A DNA stretch of 64,000 nucleotides from Mycolicibacterium bacteremicum. Lineage in GTDB: Bacteria > Actinomycetota > Actinomycetes > Mycobacteriales > Mycobacteriaceae. Below the pieces are notes generated by a model, which did no database searches, was not told the DNA's origin, and saw only the letters and a list, made by a program, of their open reading frames with translations. Of the stretch, positions 25,115-32,796 are shown one piece after another (the stretch's first letter is position 1; the number at the start of each line of letters is the position of its first letter). The stretch spans positions 32,545 to 96,544 of the forward strand of contig NZ_CALUAE010000012.1 of assembly GCF_943913955.1 (NCBI RefSeq). Direction: 5' to 3'. Made by a program: the position numbers and the translations under genes.

Positions 25115-27562
25115 CTACCAGACCGACAAGGTCAACGACCCGGCAGCGCTGTTCACCCCGTCGGTGTCGGTGGCCACGATCAAAATCGTGCGGGTGGTCC
25201 ACGTCCCCTGGGTGGCGGTGAAGGTGACTGCCTTCAGGGCGTCCTCGTACTGCTGCTTGGTGGCGATCCCGGACAGGGTCAGTGTCCGGTTCGCCGCGTC
25301 GTAACCGGCGGTCACCGGGTTGTCCGGCAGCCCGGCATAGGACAGCGTGTCGCCATCCTTGCCGAAGGTGGTGACGCGCACGGTCACCTTCTGCAGGTGG
25401 CTGGAGTCGGCGTCGACGATACTCACCGCCGCAACGGGATTCACCGGTGCACCACCGACGGTGTAGGAGCGGCCCCCGATCGGCGTGACCAGCGGCACCA
25501 GTCGCGTCGGCGAGGACACGGCCACCGTGACGAAGCCGGGTGCGATGTTGGCGATACCGTGCTCGTCGGTGGCCGAGATGGTCAACCCGCGCACCAGCGC
25601 CGCGCCCTGCGTCGCGGAGAAGGTCACCGCCTTGACCGCTTCCTCGTACTGGGCCAGCGTCGCATCACCGGTCAACGTCAACGTCCGCGCCGCGGCATCC
25701 CACGTCCCGATGATCGGATTGCCGTTCGGTGCAACGTAACCCAGCACATCACCGCTCTGCCCGAGCGTCGCGATCCGCACCACCACCTTCGACAACCGGC
25801 CCGAGTCACCGTCGACGATGTCCACCGCCGACACGATCCTGACCGGATTGCCCCCGATGGTGAAGCCGCCGCCGGCAATCGGGGTCACCAGGGGCGGCAG
25901 GGTCGGCGGCGCCCACACCGCCACGGTCACGAAGCCCGGCGCGATGTTCTCGACGTCATCGGAATCGGTGGCCGAGATGGTAATCCCGCGCGCCAGCAGA
26001 GCACCCTCGGTCGCCGAGAACGTCACCGCCCTGACCGCGGCCTCGTACTGCGCGAGCGTGCCGGCACCGGTCAACGTCAGGGTCAGGGTCTCGGCGTCCC
26101 ATTCGCCGATGACCGGGCTGTCCACCGGCGCGGTGTAGGTCAGTGTGTCCCCGCTCTGGGCGAGCGTCGCGATCTTGATGACCACCCGCTTCAGACCCGT
26201 GGAGTCACCGTCGATGATGTCGACCGTGGACACGATGGGGGCCGGTGCGCCGCCGAGCTGGTAACCCCCACCGACGATGGGCGTCACCAGCGGCGGCGCC
26301 TGATAGACGGGGTCGACCGTCACGGGCACGGTCACCGTCAGATTGTCGGCCTGGGCGATGCCGAGGAACCGGGTGACCGTCTCGACCACGGTCTGGATCT
26401 GGCCGAGGACACCGGGCAGGTGCTCGGAGTCGTCGCGCACCACGATCTGGAAGCTGTCCACCAGTGGCTGGCCGGTGACCAGCGCCCACGGCGTGTAGAC
26501 GAACTTCCCGCTGATCAGATCGCGGTACACCCAACCCTTTTCGGGCTGGATGATGTCGTAGGTCAGCACATCGCCGTTGGGATCGGTGGCGTTCAGGTCG
26601 ATGTAGACCTGTCCGAGCGCGTTCTGCTCGTAGCCGATCGGTCCGGCAACCGGTGTGCGGTTGACGAAGGTGTGACTGATCTGCCGGGCGACCCAGGCCA
26701 TCATCGAGTTGACCAGCACGTCCAGCGGCGTCGGCGGGTTGGCCGACTGGGTGCCCTGCGTGACGCCGGCGGCGCGCATCTTCGGCGTGACGGTGCCGAC
26801 CGTCGGTGCCGGTTCCTGCACCGACGGCGTCGGCACCGACTCGGCGACCGGAGCGGCGGGTGCAGCCTGCTCGGCCGATGACTCGCCGTCGGCCGGCAGC
26901 TGGGTCTCGAGCGGCTGCGTGGGCTGCACCAGGGCGGTGCTCACCGTCTCGACCTGCACGGTGCGCACCGTCTGCAGGTGCGGTCGGGTCTTGCGGTCCG
27001 GTGTGGTGGGGAGGGATTCCGGAGCGGGCGGTACCGGCGGGGCGGCTTCGGTGGGTTCGGTCGGTTCGGCACCCTCCGTGGGCTCGGAAACCTCCGTGGG
27101 CTCGGAAACCTCGGTGGGTTCGGGAACCTCGATCGGGTCGGTGTCCGAGTCCCGCGTCGGAACCACGTCGGTGCCCGACGCGGAGGATCGCGGGTCGGCG
27201 TCGTCGCGCTGGGGCGCTGTTGCGGTGCGTGATGTGACGGCCGTCTTGGGGCCCCGCTTGCGTGGGGATGCCGAGCGGGAATCGGAGTCCGAGGCCGTCG
27301 ATTCGCTCTTGGTGTCCGTTGCGGCCGAGCCGTTCCCGGTGTCCGCATGCGCAGGTTGTGCGACCGCGCCGGCGATCGCCATACCCACGCCGAGAGAGAC
27401 CGCCAGTGCGCCGACGCGACCGACGTGCAGCGCGTAGCGGGGCGAAGCATCCCGCGCGTGCCTGGCGGTACCGCCGGTATCAGCCTGCGCGAGTAGCTCT
27501 TTGGCCGGCCACAGTCGCCGGTTGCCTGGCACGGCGCGGTGTCGGGCGGGAGCTGCGCACAT
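25115..27562 (-). CDS. Large exported repeat protein with three cadherin-like modules
   Basis: The 815-residue exported protein begins with a long N-region and a signal peptide (VGRVGALAVSLGVGMAIA, cleavage near QPAHADTG). About 200 residues of charged and Thr/Pro/Glu-rich linker follow, including EPTEVSEPTEVSEPTEG. Next comes a cadherin-like module (around residues 300-400, TPVAGPIGYEQN and DLNATDPNGDVLTYDI). Three tandem copies of a module of about 125 residues close the protein, each with PLVTPI, GG-P, an IVDGDS-like turn, TLTLTG, QYE-AVKAVTFSAT and ISATD. It is probably a cell-surface adhesin-like protein. ATG 27562 has GGAG 8 nt upstream; 27586 is possible. The ligand is unknown. Confidence 0.82.
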   Translation of the reverse strand: MCAAPARHRAVPGNRRLWPAKELLAQADTGGTARHARDASPRYALHVGRVGALAVSLGVGMAIAGAVAQPAHADTGNGSAATDTKSESTASDSDSRSASPRKRGPKTAVTSRTATAPQRDDADPRSSASGTDVVPTRDSDTDPIEVPEPTEVSEPTEVSEPTEGAEPTEPTEAAPPVPPAPESLPTTPDRKTRPHLQTVRTVQVETVSTALVQPTQPLETQLPADGESSAEQAAPAAPVAESVPTPSVQEPAPTVGTVTPKMRAAGVTQGTQSANPPTPLDVLVNSMMAWVARQISHTFVNRTPVAGPIGYEQNALGQVYIDLNATDPNGDVLTYDIIQPEKGWVYRDLISGKFVYTPWALVTGQPLVDSFQIVVRDDSEHLPGVLGQIQTVVETVTRFLGIAQADNLTVTVPVTVDPVYQAPPLVTPIVGGGYQLGGAPAPIVSTVDIIDGDSTGLKRVVIKIATLAQSGDTLTYTAPVDSPVIGEWDAETLTLTLTGAGTLAQYEAAVRAVTFSATEGALLARGITISATDSDDVENIAPGFVTVAVWAPPTLPPLVTPIAGGGFTIGGNPVRIVSAVDIVDGDSGRLSKVVVRIATLGQSGDVLGYVAPNGNPIIGTWDAAARTLTLTGDATLAQYEEAVKAVTFSATQGAALVRGLTISATDEHGIANIAPGFVTVAVSSPTRLVPLVTPIGGRSYTVGGAPVNPVAAVSIVDADSSHLQKVTVRVTTFGKDGDTLSYAGLPDNPVTAGYDAANRTLTLSGIATKQQYEDALKAVTFTATQGTWTTRTILIVATDTDGVNSAAGSLTLSVW
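25118..26290 (-). repeat. Three tandem coding repeats of about 380 bp
   Basis: The three C-terminal modules of the surface protein are recognisable as DNA-level repeats of about 380 bp each (roughly 25118-25500, 25500-25885, 25885-26290). They share phrases such as TLAQYEAAVRAVTFSAT and TLAQYEEAVKAVTFSAT. The third copy is the most diverged. Such arrays can change copy number by recombination. Confidence 0.7.
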
Positions 27563-28018
27563 AGAGTTCACTCCAAACTGGTCCATGCCCCCGCATCGAT
27601 CGAGGGCCGTGGCCGCGCTCCCCAGCGCCCACCGCCCTCGTCCTGCCCGGCCGAGCGGGTCTGTACCACCCATTGTTCGGCCACGGAGACTGTAAGCGGT
27701 ATTCCGATACTGCCGTAGCGATATCAGCTCGGGTTATTGCGTAATCAACGATACGGCTAACCGAGTTCTACACGTAAGGCCATTTGCAGGCCGCCCACAC
27801 CCGCCTGAGCAAATAGACACTGGCGTCAAAAATGTGTGTTGGGACGCCGTCCGGATCGGCCATGGGCACCACCCCCCGGCCTCGGGTCGGGACGGACGCG
27901 ACTCGGCAGTCTGGCCCCAAGCCGAGAAACTGCACCTAAGATCTGATTAGCTTTCACCGTCAGCACCACACTGGCGCGTCGTCACGTCCAGACCACGGAT
28001 CTACAGAGGAGCCGATCA
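27563..28018. other. 456-bp divergent intergenic region
   Basis: It separates the surface protein gene (minus) from the hemophore gene (plus). The middle part (27680-27850) is AT-rich relative to the surroundings. TAAGAT at 27937-27942 could be a -10 for the hemophore gene. GAGGAG just before 28019 is its ribosome site. I see no coding frame and no good IdeR box. Confidence 0.55.
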
Positions 28019-28396
28019 ATGTTGCTCAATGCCCGTCGTGCGGTAATCGGAATCCTGGGAGCCGGCGCGGTCACCGGTGCGACACTGCTCGCCGCCGCGC
28101 CGTCCGCATTCGCCGAGCCCGTCCCGCCGCCCAACTGCACGGCAGCCGATCTGTCCGGCGTGCAATCCGGTGTCTCGGCCGCGACCTCGGCCTACCTGTT
28201 CACCCACCCGGCGGTCAACGACTTCTTCACCAGCCTGCACGGTCTGCCGCACGATCAGATCGAGCAGAAGGTCAACGAGTACTTCGACGCCAACCCGCAG
28301 ACCGGCGCGGAGCTCAAGAACATCCGGAAGCCACTGCAGGACATCCGCATCCGCTGCGGCGACACCGATGGCGACGGAGACGTCGACATCCTCTGA
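28019..28396 (+). CDS. Hemophore-related secreted protein with C-terminal EF-hand-like loop
   Basis: The 125-residue exported protein has a signal peptide (cleavage near AFAEPVPP) and a helical mature domain of the mycobacterial hemophore type (Rv0203/Rv1174c family), with ADLSGVQSGVSAATSAYLFTHP and VNDFFTSLHG. Two cysteines (NCTAAD and IRCGD) could pair. Members bind haem outside the cell and pass it to MMPL transporters. The last residues read DTDGDGDVDIL, a perfect DxDxDGxxD calcium-loop pattern, and I do not know of this in the best-studied members. The ATG follows GAGGAG at 7 nt spacing. Confidence 0.82.
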   Translation: MLLNARRAVIGILGAGAVTGATLLAAAPSAFAEPVPPPNCTAADLSGVQSGVSAATSAYLFTHPAVNDFFTSLHGLPHDQIEQKVNEYFDANPQTGAELKNIRKPLQDIRIRCGDTDGDGDVDIL

Positions 28397-28426
28397 CCGC
28401 TACCGCGGTCCCCGCTTCACGAACGG

Positions 28427-28460
28427 AACCCGGATGAGCGCCGCACGCGCCATCCGGGTT
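28427..28460 (+). terminator. Terminator-like hairpin after the hemophore gene
   Basis: A perfect 10-bp stem, AACCCGGATG (28427-28436) with CATCCGGGTT (28451-28460), closes a 14-nt loop and is followed by T-rich sequence. It lies 30 nt after the stop codon. Confidence 0.65.
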
Positions 28461-28492
28461 TCGCCGTTTCGGTCGGTACCACCCCACCAAAA

Positions 28493-28533
28493 GCAAGCGC
28501 CGGCACCCGCGTGACGCGGATGCCGGCGCTTGC
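28493..28533. terminator. Bidirectional terminator between convergent genes
   Basis: A nearly perfect hairpin: 13 bp (28493-28505 with 28521-28533), one C-A mismatch, 5 more bp, and a TGA loop. It has an A-run on the left and CGAAAA on the right, so both strands present a U-rich tail. It separates the hemophore gene (plus) from the small secreted gene (minus) at 28546. Confidence 0.8.
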
Positions 28534-28545
28534 CGAAAACTGTGG

Positions 28546-28797
28546 TCAGAGAATCCCGATGCCCCCGTAGCCGCCGTAGCCCCAGGGCCACATTCCCCAC
28601 TGGGTCTCGCCGAGCTGGCCGGGCGAGCTGGTGATCTGCGCGTTGCCCGGGCTCTGGCACACGGTGCTGGTTCCGGAGACGATATTGCCGGCCTGCGTGC
28701 AGCTGGGCTCGGCAGATGCCATCGGGGCGGCCATGATTGCGCCGACAGCACCAGCGCCGGCGAGCAGTGCGGCGACGGTCAAACGTGACTTGATCAC
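28546..28797 (-). CDS. Small secreted Gly/Trp-rich protein
   Basis: The 83-residue protein starts at a GTG (28797) with GAAAGG upstream. A signal peptide (KSRLTVAALLAGAGAVGAI, cleavage near ASAEPSC) is followed by a mature part of about 54 residues with two cysteines (EPSCTQ and TVCQSP) and the tail QWGMWPWGYGGYGGIGIL. The glycine/aromatic tail is notable and may associate with the envelope. I do not recognise a functional family. The divergent-promoter side is a short AT-richer stretch at 28800-28868. The bidirectional terminator follows the gene. Confidence 0.72.
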   Translation of the reverse strand: MIKSRLTVAALLAGAGAVGAIMAAPMASAEPSCTQAGNIVSGTSTVCQSPGNAQITSSPGQLGETQWGMWPWGYGGYGGIGIL

Positions 28798-28868
28798 AGG
28801 GGTCCTTTCATCGGATAGATGAAAGCGTACAGCGCATCCCCAGGAACTGGGGCTGTGTACAACAAGGT

Positions 28869-30305
28869 TCACCCGTCGGCGGTCTGCCGGGACTGTGGGA
28901 TGAAAACGGCGATGACAGTGCACAAGACGGCGGCGCCGAGGCCGAACAGGAAAGCCGTGTGGAATCCGGAGGTGGTGGGCACCGCGAAACCGTCGACCGG
29001 AACCGCCGACCGCGCGAGCACCGCGGCGATCACGGCGGCCGCGGTGGCCGTTCCGAGCGAACGCATGAGGGTGTTCAGGCCGTTGGCCGCGCCGGTTTCC
29101 GAGGCCGGGACGGCCCGCATGATCAGCGTCGGCATGGCGGCGTAACCGAGGCCGATCCCGATACCGATCAGCACGTTGATCACCAGGATGTGCGCGGCCT
29201 GCAGGTCGGCGAGCACCGCCACGACGTACCCGGTTCCCATGATCGACGCGCCCGCGATCAGCAGCGGCTTGGGCCCCCAGAGCCGGCCCAGCCTGCCCGA
29301 GATCGGCGACATGGCCAGCATGGCCAGCCCGGCCGGCATCAGATACAGGCTCGCCTGCAGCAGCGGCATGCCCAAACCGCCTGCCTGGACCGGGAGTTCG
29401 AGCAGTTGCGGGAAGGCGATCTGGGAGGAGAACAGGGCGAAGCCCATGGCGATCGAGGCCAGGTTGGTCAGCAGAACCGGGGCGCGGGCACTGACCCGCA
29501 GATCCACCAGCGGTTCGCGGATGCGCAGCTCCAGCCAGCCCCAGATCAACAGGACGACCAGACCGCCGGCAAGGGCACCGATGGTGCGTGTCGACGTCCA
29601 GCCCCACTCGTTGCCACGCGAGATGGCCAGCAGGACACCGGAAAGACCGACGGCAAGGCCGACGATGCCGACGCCGTCGACCCGTCCCCCGGCGCGTAGA
29701 CCGCTCTCCGGCACCAGGGTCGCCATCAGGGTGAAGGCGATGGCGCCGAGGCCGGCGGCGAACCAGAACAGCACATGCCAGTCGAAATGCTCGGTGACGA
29801 ACGCACTGATCGGCAGGCCCAGCGCACCACCGACACCGAGTGTGGCGCTGACCAACGCGATGCCCGAACCGAGGCGATCGGCGGACAGCGTGTCACGCAG
29901 GATGGCGATGCCGAGCGGGATGACACCCATGCCGACACCCTGCAGTCCCCTGCCGACGATCAGCGGTGCCACGGTCGAGGACAACGCGGCAACCACCGAA
30001 CCGAACATCAGCACACCGAGCAGGCTCAGCGCGATACGGCGCTTGCCGTACATATCGCCGAGCTTGCCGGAGATGGGGGTGCAGATGGCCGCGACCAGGA
30101 GCGTGATGGTGATGACCCAGGCGGTGTCGCTGCTGGACGCGGCGAGCAACTGCGGCAACTCGCCCTGGATCGGGATCAGGATGGTCTGGGTGAACGCCGC
30201 CGTCATACCGGCGAACGCGAGGGCCGCCACCACCCGCCCGCTGCGCGCGATCGGTCCGGACGGGCCTGGCGGGGTGCATACCGCGGCCCGGGTATCGACT
30301 GTCAT
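28869..30305 (-). CDS. MFS drug exporter (DHA2-like, 14 membrane segments)
   Basis: The 478-residue membrane protein has the MFS fold with about 14 helices. Motif A-type loop GKLGDMYGKRRI lies between helices 2 and 3, motif C-like GATLGVGGALGLPISAF (here SATLGVGGALGLPIS) is in helix 5, and GAANGLNTLMRSLGTATAAA is near the end. DHA2 members pump drugs or metabolites out with the proton gradient. The ATG at 30305 has GGAGG at 7 nt. It is divergent from a TetR gene 116 bp away, a classical efflux pump/repressor pair. A promoter TTGATA-18-TAGCGT lies in the gap. The substrate is unknown. Confidence 0.9.
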   Translation of the reverse strand: MTVDTRAAVCTPPGPSGPIARSGRVVAALAFAGMTAAFTQTILIPIQGELPQLLAASSSDTAWVITITLLVAAICTPISGKLGDMYGKRRIALSLLGVLMFGSVVAALSSTVAPLIVGRGLQGVGMGVIPLGIAILRDTLSADRLGSGIALVSATLGVGGALGLPISAFVTEHFDWHVLFWFAAGLGAIAFTLMATLVPESGLRAGGRVDGVGIVGLAVGLSGVLLAISRGNEWGWTSTRTIGALAGGLVVLLIWGWLELRIREPLVDLRVSARAPVLLTNLASIAMGFALFSSQIAFPQLLELPVQAGGLGMPLLQASLYLMPAGLAMLAMSPISGRLGRLWGPKPLLIAGASIMGTGYVVAVLADLQAAHILVINVLIGIGIGLGYAAMPTLIMRAVPASETGAANGLNTLMRSLGTATAAAVIAAVLARSAVPVDGFAVPTTSGFHTAFLFGLGAAVLCTVIAVFIPQSRQTADG

Positions 30306-30334
30306 CAACCGTCCTCCATCACCGTGCCCGAGTC

Positions 30335-30414
30335 ACGCTACCGTCGCGTGAGACTGAGTATCAAGTTGAAGCCTCAGTTCCTCTCCTGATATTCCGCATC
30401 AGTTCAGCTACTCT
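30335..30414. promoter_or_regulatory. Divergent promoters and operator of the MFS/TetR pair
   Basis: Toward the exporter: TTGATA (30359-30364) and TAGCGT (30335-30340) on the minus strand, 18 bp apart. Toward the regulator: TACTCT at 30409-30414, 7 nt before its ATG. An inverted repeat CTGAT-N7-ATCAG at 30386-30402 covers the regulator -35 area and is the best operator candidate. Confidence 0.5.
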
Positions 30415-30421
30415 TGCCCCC

Positions 30422-30997
30422 ATGGCCGCCGGAGTACGGGAGCGCGCACGTCTTGCCCTGCGCACCGAGATCGCGCAGGCGATGAGCGAGCTGTTCGCCC
30501 GCCGTGGTTTCGACGCGGTGACGGTCGAAGAGGCCGCCGGCGAGGTCGGCATCTCCCGGGCCACCTTCTTCCGATACTTCGGCTCCAAGGAGGACGCGGT
30601 CCTCGCGGCGATCGAGGCGTCCTCGATCGATTACGCCGCCACCCTGCAGAACCTGCCGGTCCGGTCCGGGGAAACCCCGTGGCAACTGACGCAGCGTGCC
30701 TTCGCCGACGCGCTGACCCATATCGACGAACATTCCGAGCTGGAACGCTCGCGGGTGCGGATGATCAATGCCACCGTGTCGCTGCGCACCCGGATGGCCC
30801 AGCGCCGATTCGCCTACGAGGACGCGCTCACCCCGGTGCTCGCCGCCCGCATCGACACCCCCGAGGCGGCCCGTCCGGTCATCGTCGCGGCCCTGGCCTG
30901 CCTCGACCTCGCCTGGCGACGCTGGGCCGCCGGCGAGGAGCGCACCATGACCGAATCACTGGACAAGGTCTTCGCCCACCTCGGTTCGGCCCCCTAG
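30422..30997 (+). CDS. TetR family regulator of the MFS exporter
   Basis: The 191-residue protein has a TetR DNA-binding domain at the N-terminus (AQAMSELFARRGFDAVTVEE, then ISRATFFRYFGSKEDAV) and a TetR_C ligand domain after it. The ATG at 30422 follows TACTCT by 7 nt, so it appears leaderless. Divergence from the MFS gene and the shared 116-bp gap point to local repression released by the exporter's substrate. Confidence 0.88.
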   Translation: MAAGVRERARLALRTEIAQAMSELFARRGFDAVTVEEAAGEVGISRATFFRYFGSKEDAVLAAIEASSIDYAATLQNLPVRSGETPWQLTQRAFADALTHIDEHSELERSRVRMINATVSLRTRMAQRRFAYEDALTPVLAARIDTPEAARPVIVAALACLDLAWRRWAAGEERTMTESLDKVFAHLGSAP

Positions 30998-31078
30998 CCG
31001 GCGAGAGATCTGCCGCCGTTGTCGCGATACTGAGAGCGCGCCCGCCCCGACGAGCTCTCCGGAGGACCCGAACCGCCT

Positions 31079-32716
31079 ATGACGACTGTCGCCATCTACC
31101 TCGTCGTGACCTTCGGGCTGGGCGGACTCGCCATGGCGGCCCGGCTGCCCCCACTCGTCGGGTTCCTGGCGGCCGGTTTCGTCATCAATGCCCTTGACGT
31201 GGAGCACATTCCGCAGTTGGAGATCCTGGCCGACCTCGGCGTCACCCTGCTGCTGTTCGCCATCGGGCTCAAACTCGACGTACGGATCCTGCTGCGCCGC
31301 GAGGTCTGGTTGACGACGTCGGTGCACATGATCATCAGCGTCGTCCTCGGCGGTGCCGCGCTGTGGGTGGCGGCCGTCGCCGGGATGGCCATGCTGTCCG
31401 GGCAGAGCCTGCAGACCATCGCGCTGCTGGCGTTCGCGCTGTCGTTCTCCAGCACCGTCTTCGTGGTGAAGGTCCTGGAGGAGCGCGGTGAATCACATGC
31501 GCTCTACGGCCGCGTCGCGATCGGCATCCTCGTGATGCAGGACATCGTCGCCGTGGTGTTCCTGACCGCGACGAGCGGCCACCTGCCCAGTCCGTGGGCG
31601 CTGGCGCTGATCGGCCTGTGGCCGCTGACGCGGGTGCTGCGCAGGATCTGGACCCGGCTCGGGCACGGCGAGATGCAGTCGCTGTTCGGTATCGTGATGG
31701 CGTTCGTGCCGGGTTACGCGCTGTTCTCGGCCGTCGGGCTCAAGGGCGATCTGGGCGCATTGATCATCGGTGTGCTGCTGGCCTCGCATTCGGCGTCCTC
31801 GGAACTGGCGCGCTCGCTGTTCCACATCAAGGAACTGCTGCTGGTCGGATTCTTCGTGTCGATCGGGCTGACCGGGCTGCCGGACCTGCCGACCATCGGC
31901 GTCGCGGTGCTGATGGTGTTGCTGTTGCCGTTCAAGGCGGGGTGGTACGTCGCGCTGTTGTCACTGATGCGGCTGCGACACCGCACCTCGCTGCTGGCCG
32001 GGCTGAGTCTGATGAACTACTCCGAGTTCGGCCTGATCGTGGTGTCGGTCGGGGTGTCGGCGGGCATGCTCGCACCCGCCTGGCTGGTGGAGATGTCGAT
32101 CGCGGTGGCGTTGAGCTTCGTGGTGTCGGCGCTGGTGAACGGCCGCGGTCACCTGATGGTGGAGAAGATCGCCGCCCGCCTGCCCGCCCAGGACGAACAG
32201 CGGCTGCAACCCGAGGAGCGTCCGGTCGACGCCGGTGACGCCGAGGTGGTCGTGATCGGGATGGGCCGGGTGGGGTTCGCGGCCTATCAGCGGTTGACCG
32301 ATCACTACGGATACCGGGTGGTCGGGGTCGACTACGACGGACGGCGCATCCAGCGGCTCGCCGAGGAGGGTCTGCGCGTCGTCGAGGGCGACGCCACCGA
32401 CCTGGACTTCTGGCACCGGCTGCGGCACTCGGAATCGGCGCGGATCGCGATCCTGGCCATGCCCCGCCACGGTGCCAATGTCACCGCGCTGGACTGTCTG
32501 CGCGAGTCCGGCTTCAGCGGCACCGTCGCCGCAGTGGCCCGCTACGACGACGAGGTGGCCTGGGCCAGGGAGCACGGCGTGGACATCGCCTTCAACGTGT
32601 ACGCCGGCGCCGGGCTGGAGCTCGCCGACCAGGTGGGCGGCGGCCCGGTCCCGGCCGTCATCGACCCCGAGCTCGAGGCCGACCGCGATGCGGCCGAGGA
32701 CCCGAAACCGCGTTGA
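31079..32716 (+). CDS. CPA2-type cation/proton antiporter with TrkA-N domain
   Basis: The 545-residue protein has an N-terminal Na+/H+ exchanger-type membrane domain of about 12 helices (residues 1-370) and a cytosolic NAD-binding RCK/TrkA-N domain (about 385-510) with VVVIGMGRVGFAAYQRL and VVEGDATDLDFW. It is KefB-like: K+ or Na+ exchange with protons, gated by nucleotide binding. MNYSEFGLIV in the late helices is typical of Kef proteins. No KefF/KefG ancillary flavoprotein gene is nearby. It stands alone between a TetR gene and the MMPL gene. Confidence 0.9.
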   Translation: MTTVAIYLVVTFGLGGLAMAARLPPLVGFLAAGFVINALDVEHIPQLEILADLGVTLLLFAIGLKLDVRILLRREVWLTTSVHMIISVVLGGAALWVAAVAGMAMLSGQSLQTIALLAFALSFSSTVFVVKVLEERGESHALYGRVAIGILVMQDIVAVVFLTATSGHLPSPWALALIGLWPLTRVLRRIWTRLGHGEMQSLFGIVMAFVPGYALFSAVGLKGDLGALIIGVLLASHSASSELARSLFHIKELLLVGFFVSIGLTGLPDLPTIGVAVLMVLLLPFKAGWYVALLSLMRLRHRTSLLAGLSLMNYSEFGLIVVSVGVSAGMLAPAWLVEMSIAVALSFVVSALVNGRGHLMVEKIAARLPAQDEQRLQPEERPVDAGDAEVVVIGMGRVGFAAYQRLTDHYGYRVVGVDYDGRRIQRLAEEGLRVVEGDATDLDFWHRLRHSESARIAILAMPRHGANVTALDCLRESGFSGTVAAVARYDDEVAWAREHGVDIAFNVYAGAGLELADQVGGGPVPAVIDPELEADRDAAEDPKPR

Positions 32717-32796
32717 CGCCGCAGGTCACCACCGGACAATACAGATCACACAATTTGTCTGCATGAGCTAAGCACTATCCGGGAACACGGAGCGCT

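Noticed and set aside
27750..27765. GGCTAACC near 27757 as an IdeR half site for the hemophore gene
   Set aside because: Only the right half resembles the consensus; the left half does not match, and the distance to the start is large.
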